From assembly GCA_019415425.1 (NCBI GenBank), contig DXZF01000277.1:1-7260 (forward strand): DNA of 7,260 nucleotides. Direction: 5' to 3'. This document shows, in pieces, positions 5,689-7,260 of this stretch (position 1 is its first letter; the number at the start of each line of letters is the position of its first letter). A program made the translations under genes and the position numbers. The notes under the pieces are model-generated. The model was not told the origin of the DNA, did not search any database, and saw only the letters and a list, made by a program, of their open reading frames with translations. This DNA comes from Bacillota bacterium. Its GTDB lineage: Bacteria; Bacillota; Clostridia; Christensenellales; QAND01.

Positions 5689-5696
5689 GGGCAGCG

Positions 5697-6569
5697 TTAC
5701 GCCACGGGCGCGGTGTTGCTCAGGATGCCAAAGGCCCCCAGGACAAAGCCCACGATGGCCAAAAGGCCCATGATCTTGTTGGCGGACCAGCCCTTTTTGA
5801 GCAGGCGGAAGGTGAAGAACGTCACGCCCAGCGGCAAAAGGCCTTTGAGAATGGCGTCAAACAGGTCGGTTTGCAGCAACATGTACTTGGCTTCCTCCGT
5901 CGCGGTGGCGGCGGCAAGCTGGATTTTGATGGGCGTGTAGACCTTGACGTTGGTGGCCACCAGCGCCCCCATGACCACGCAGCCCAGGATGCTGGCCGCG
6001 AGCAGCAGGGTGTCCATCAGGCCGCCCTCCAGGATGCGGTTGACCGCCTCCCTGCCCCAGCGGTAGCCGTACATCCACATGAAATACGCGATGCCGATGA
6101 TGCTTGCGGCGTTGAGCACCACAAAGAAGATCGGGGCCAACAGGTTGCCCTGCATCGCCATGCCGATGCCGATGGACAGGAACAGCGGGGTCAGAATGCC
6201 CTGGACGATGGTATCGCCAATGCCGGCAAACGGGCCCATGAGGCCGGTCTTGACCGCGGTGATGGATTCCGGGCTGATGGGGCTCTCATCCACACCGGTG
6301 TTGGCGCGCTCCTCCTCCATGGCGCAGATGGCGCCGTGGATGATGGTGCCGACGTTGGGCTCGGTGTTGAAGAAGGCCATGTGCTTTTCCATTTCGTGCG
6401 CAATCTCTTCCCGGCTGCCGTACAGGTCCTTGAAGATCGAGTACATGGCCTGTGCAAACGAGATTGCCTGCAGCCGCTCGTAGTTGTAGCAGCTGTGTGA
6501 GAAGAACATCCAGTTCCAAAACGCCCTGCGAAGCTGGCGTTTGCTGATCGTCTTGCGGTTTTCCGCCAT
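5697..6569 (-). CDS. PTS system mannose/fructose/sorbose-family IID component
   Basis: A 290-residue membrane subunit that, with IIC, forms the translocation channel of a mannose-family phosphotransferase system. Family signatures run in order: CYNYERLQ at about 27-34, the MAFFNTEPN segment at 64-72, HGAICAMEEERAN at about 78-90, and the invariant LMGPFAGIGDT at 110-120. The amphipathic N-terminal half is followed by membrane spans at about 121-140, 143-167, 185-206 and a C-terminal pair near 240-285. The ATG at 6569 has AGGAGG at 6579-6584, nine bases upstream, and its A is shared with the TGA of IIC (TGATG), indicating translational coupling and equal production of the two subunits. An in-frame open stretch continues upstream into IIC sequence but is not coding. 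The sugar is not readable from IID; the downstream dehydrogenase hints at a polyol or ketose. Confidence 0.96.
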   Translation of the reverse strand: MAENRKTISKRQLRRAFWNWMFFSHSCYNYERLQAISFAQAMYSIFKDLYGSREEIAHEMEKHMAFFNTEPNVGTIIHGAICAMEEERANTGVDESPISPESITAVKTGLMGPFAGIGDTIVQGILTPLFLSIGIGMAMQGNLLAPIFFVVLNAASIIGIAYFMWMYGYRWGREAVNRILEGGLMDTLLLAASILGCVVMGALVATNVKVYTPIKIQLAAATATEEAKYMLLQTDLFDAILKGLLPLGVTFFTFRLLKKGWSANKIMGLLAIVGFVLGAFGILSNTAPVA

Positions 6570-7260
6570 CAGTTCGCACCTCCTGTCCGGGGTTTGACGC
6601 CCATGACCGCCACGTAGGCGATGATCACGCCGATGACTGCGATGAGCACGTTGCTGAAGTTCAGGTACATCAGCAGCAGGAATCCCACAAAGAAGAACGG
6701 CATGGTGTTGGCTTTGCCGATGTTGTTGAGGTTGATGCAGATGCCGATGCACGGCAGCATGCCGCCGATGGTCTGCAGGCCGTTCATCGCCCACTGCGGC
6801 AGGTTTTCCACGGCCGCGGCCACCACGGTGGGGCCGAAGATGCAGGCGAGAAAGACCGGGATGAAGCCGGTGCAGAAGTAGATGGACTGCGGCAGGATGA
6901 CGTTGGACACAAACAGCATCTTGTAGTTGCCCTTGAGCGCGTACCGCTCCGACAGGTGCGTGATCGGCGAGTTGATGACCATGCGCAGCATCAGCCGCAG
7001 GTTGCCGATCAGCCCCAGCGGCACGGCCAGTGCGATGGCCGCCGAGGCATCCAGGCCCGAGGCCAGCGCCAGCGCGGTGCCCAGCGTGCCGGCCATGTTG
7101 GGGTCGGCCGCCTGTGCGCCGCCGGCGGAGATGTGGCCGATGTACAGCACGGCGATCTGCGCGCCGATGAGCATGCCCTCCATGGGCTTGCCTAAGATGA
7201 GTCCGACAACAGTGCCGCCCACGAGCGGCTTGCTGATGGTATAGCCGCCCACGCCCAGGG
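6569..7260 (-). CDS. PTS system mannose/fructose/sorbose-family IIC component, partial
   Basis: The C-terminal 229 residues of a polytopic membrane permease of the mannose-type PTS; the reading frame remains open to the right edge, and roughly 20 N-terminal residues are missing by comparison with the family. The visible part begins LGVGGYTISKPLVGG, matching the conserved region just after the first helix, then VGLILGKPMEGMLIGAQIAVLYIG, followed by ISAGGAQAADPNMAGTLGTALA, the usual glycine-rich loop with Asp-Pro. Further hydrophobic spans follow, ending in a short basic tail. The GTG at 7252 is an internal codon, not the start, because the same frame continues upstream and the family's N-terminus is incomplete there. 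It overlaps IID by one base. The phosphoryl-transfer subunits IIA and IIB are not in the window and probably lie upstream. Confidence 0.94.
   Translation of the reverse strand, partial: LGVGGYTISKPLVGGTVVGLILGKPMEGMLIGAQIAVLYIGHISAGGAQAADPNMAGTLGTALALASGLDASAAIALAVPLGLIGNLRLMLRMVINSPITHLSERYALKGNYKMLFVSNVILPQSIYFCTGFIPVFLACIFGPTVVAAAVENLPQWAMNGLQTIGGMLPCIGICINLNNIGKANTMPFFFVGFLLLMYLNFSNVLIAVIGVIIAYVAVMGVKPRTGGAN

Noticed and set aside
4540..5940. A plus-strand open frame of 466 codons opposite the zinc dehydrogenase and IID genes
   Set aside because: It spans an intergenic region and two well-supported minus-strand genes, and its composition is that of an antisense shadow.
5697..6794. A longer 365-residue version of IID starting at 6794
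   Set aside because: The first 75 residues are out-of-frame IIC sequence; the ATG at 6569 has a strong ribosome site and gives the normal IID N-terminus.
1..7260. Mobile elements, CRISPR arrays, tRNA or rRNA genes, frameshifted genes
   Set aside because: No transposase or integrase motifs, no regularly spaced repeats, no tRNA-like or rRNA-like stretch, and every real gene reads through in one frame with its key motifs intact.

Overview
The window is a GC-rich bacterial chromosome segment whose genes all lie on the minus strand, so transcription runs from high to low coordinates. Strong AGGAGG-type ribosome sites, a TTG-initiated lipoprotein, sigma-A-like promoter hexamers and a clostridial-style amino-acid binding lipoprotein (CGGG followed by a short Ser/Thr/Pro linker) suggest a high-GC member of the Firmicutes, most likely Clostridia. 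This is inferred from style; no marker gene is present.

Reading in the direction of transcription there are three units. (1) From 7260 to about 4504: a mannose/fructose/sorbose-family PTS membrane pair, IIC (cut by the right edge) and IID, followed by a zinc-dependent medium-chain dehydrogenase and a strong intrinsic terminator. The IIA and IIB subunits are not in the window and would be expected beyond the right edge. The likely logic is uptake and phosphorylation of a sugar, polyol or derivative, then oxidation or reduction by the dehydrogenase. (2) From about 4423 to 1864: a complete polar-amino-acid ABC importer in the order binding lipoprotein, permease, ATPase, closed by a 12-bp-stem terminator. 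(3) From 1866 to the left edge: a near-consensus promoter carrying a 19-bp operator-like palindrome, then a GarR-like beta-hydroxyacid dehydrogenase, a GNAT acetyltransferase resembling phosphinothricin acetyltransferase, and a second beta-hydroxyacid dehydrogenase cut by the left edge. The two dehydrogenases are about 62% identical over the shared 120 residues, so they are a tandem duplication with the acetyltransferase between them.

The genes are tightly packed, with a one-base stop/start overlap between IIC and IID and gaps of 3 to about 40 bases elsewhere within operons. I see no mobile element, CRISPR array, tRNA, rRNA or recognisable riboswitch. All products fall into known families, and I do not see a clear undescribed system. 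The most unusual points are the duplicated dehydrogenase cassette around an acetyltransferase, its palindromic operator, and the terminator whose T-tract shares bases with the next promoter's -35 box.
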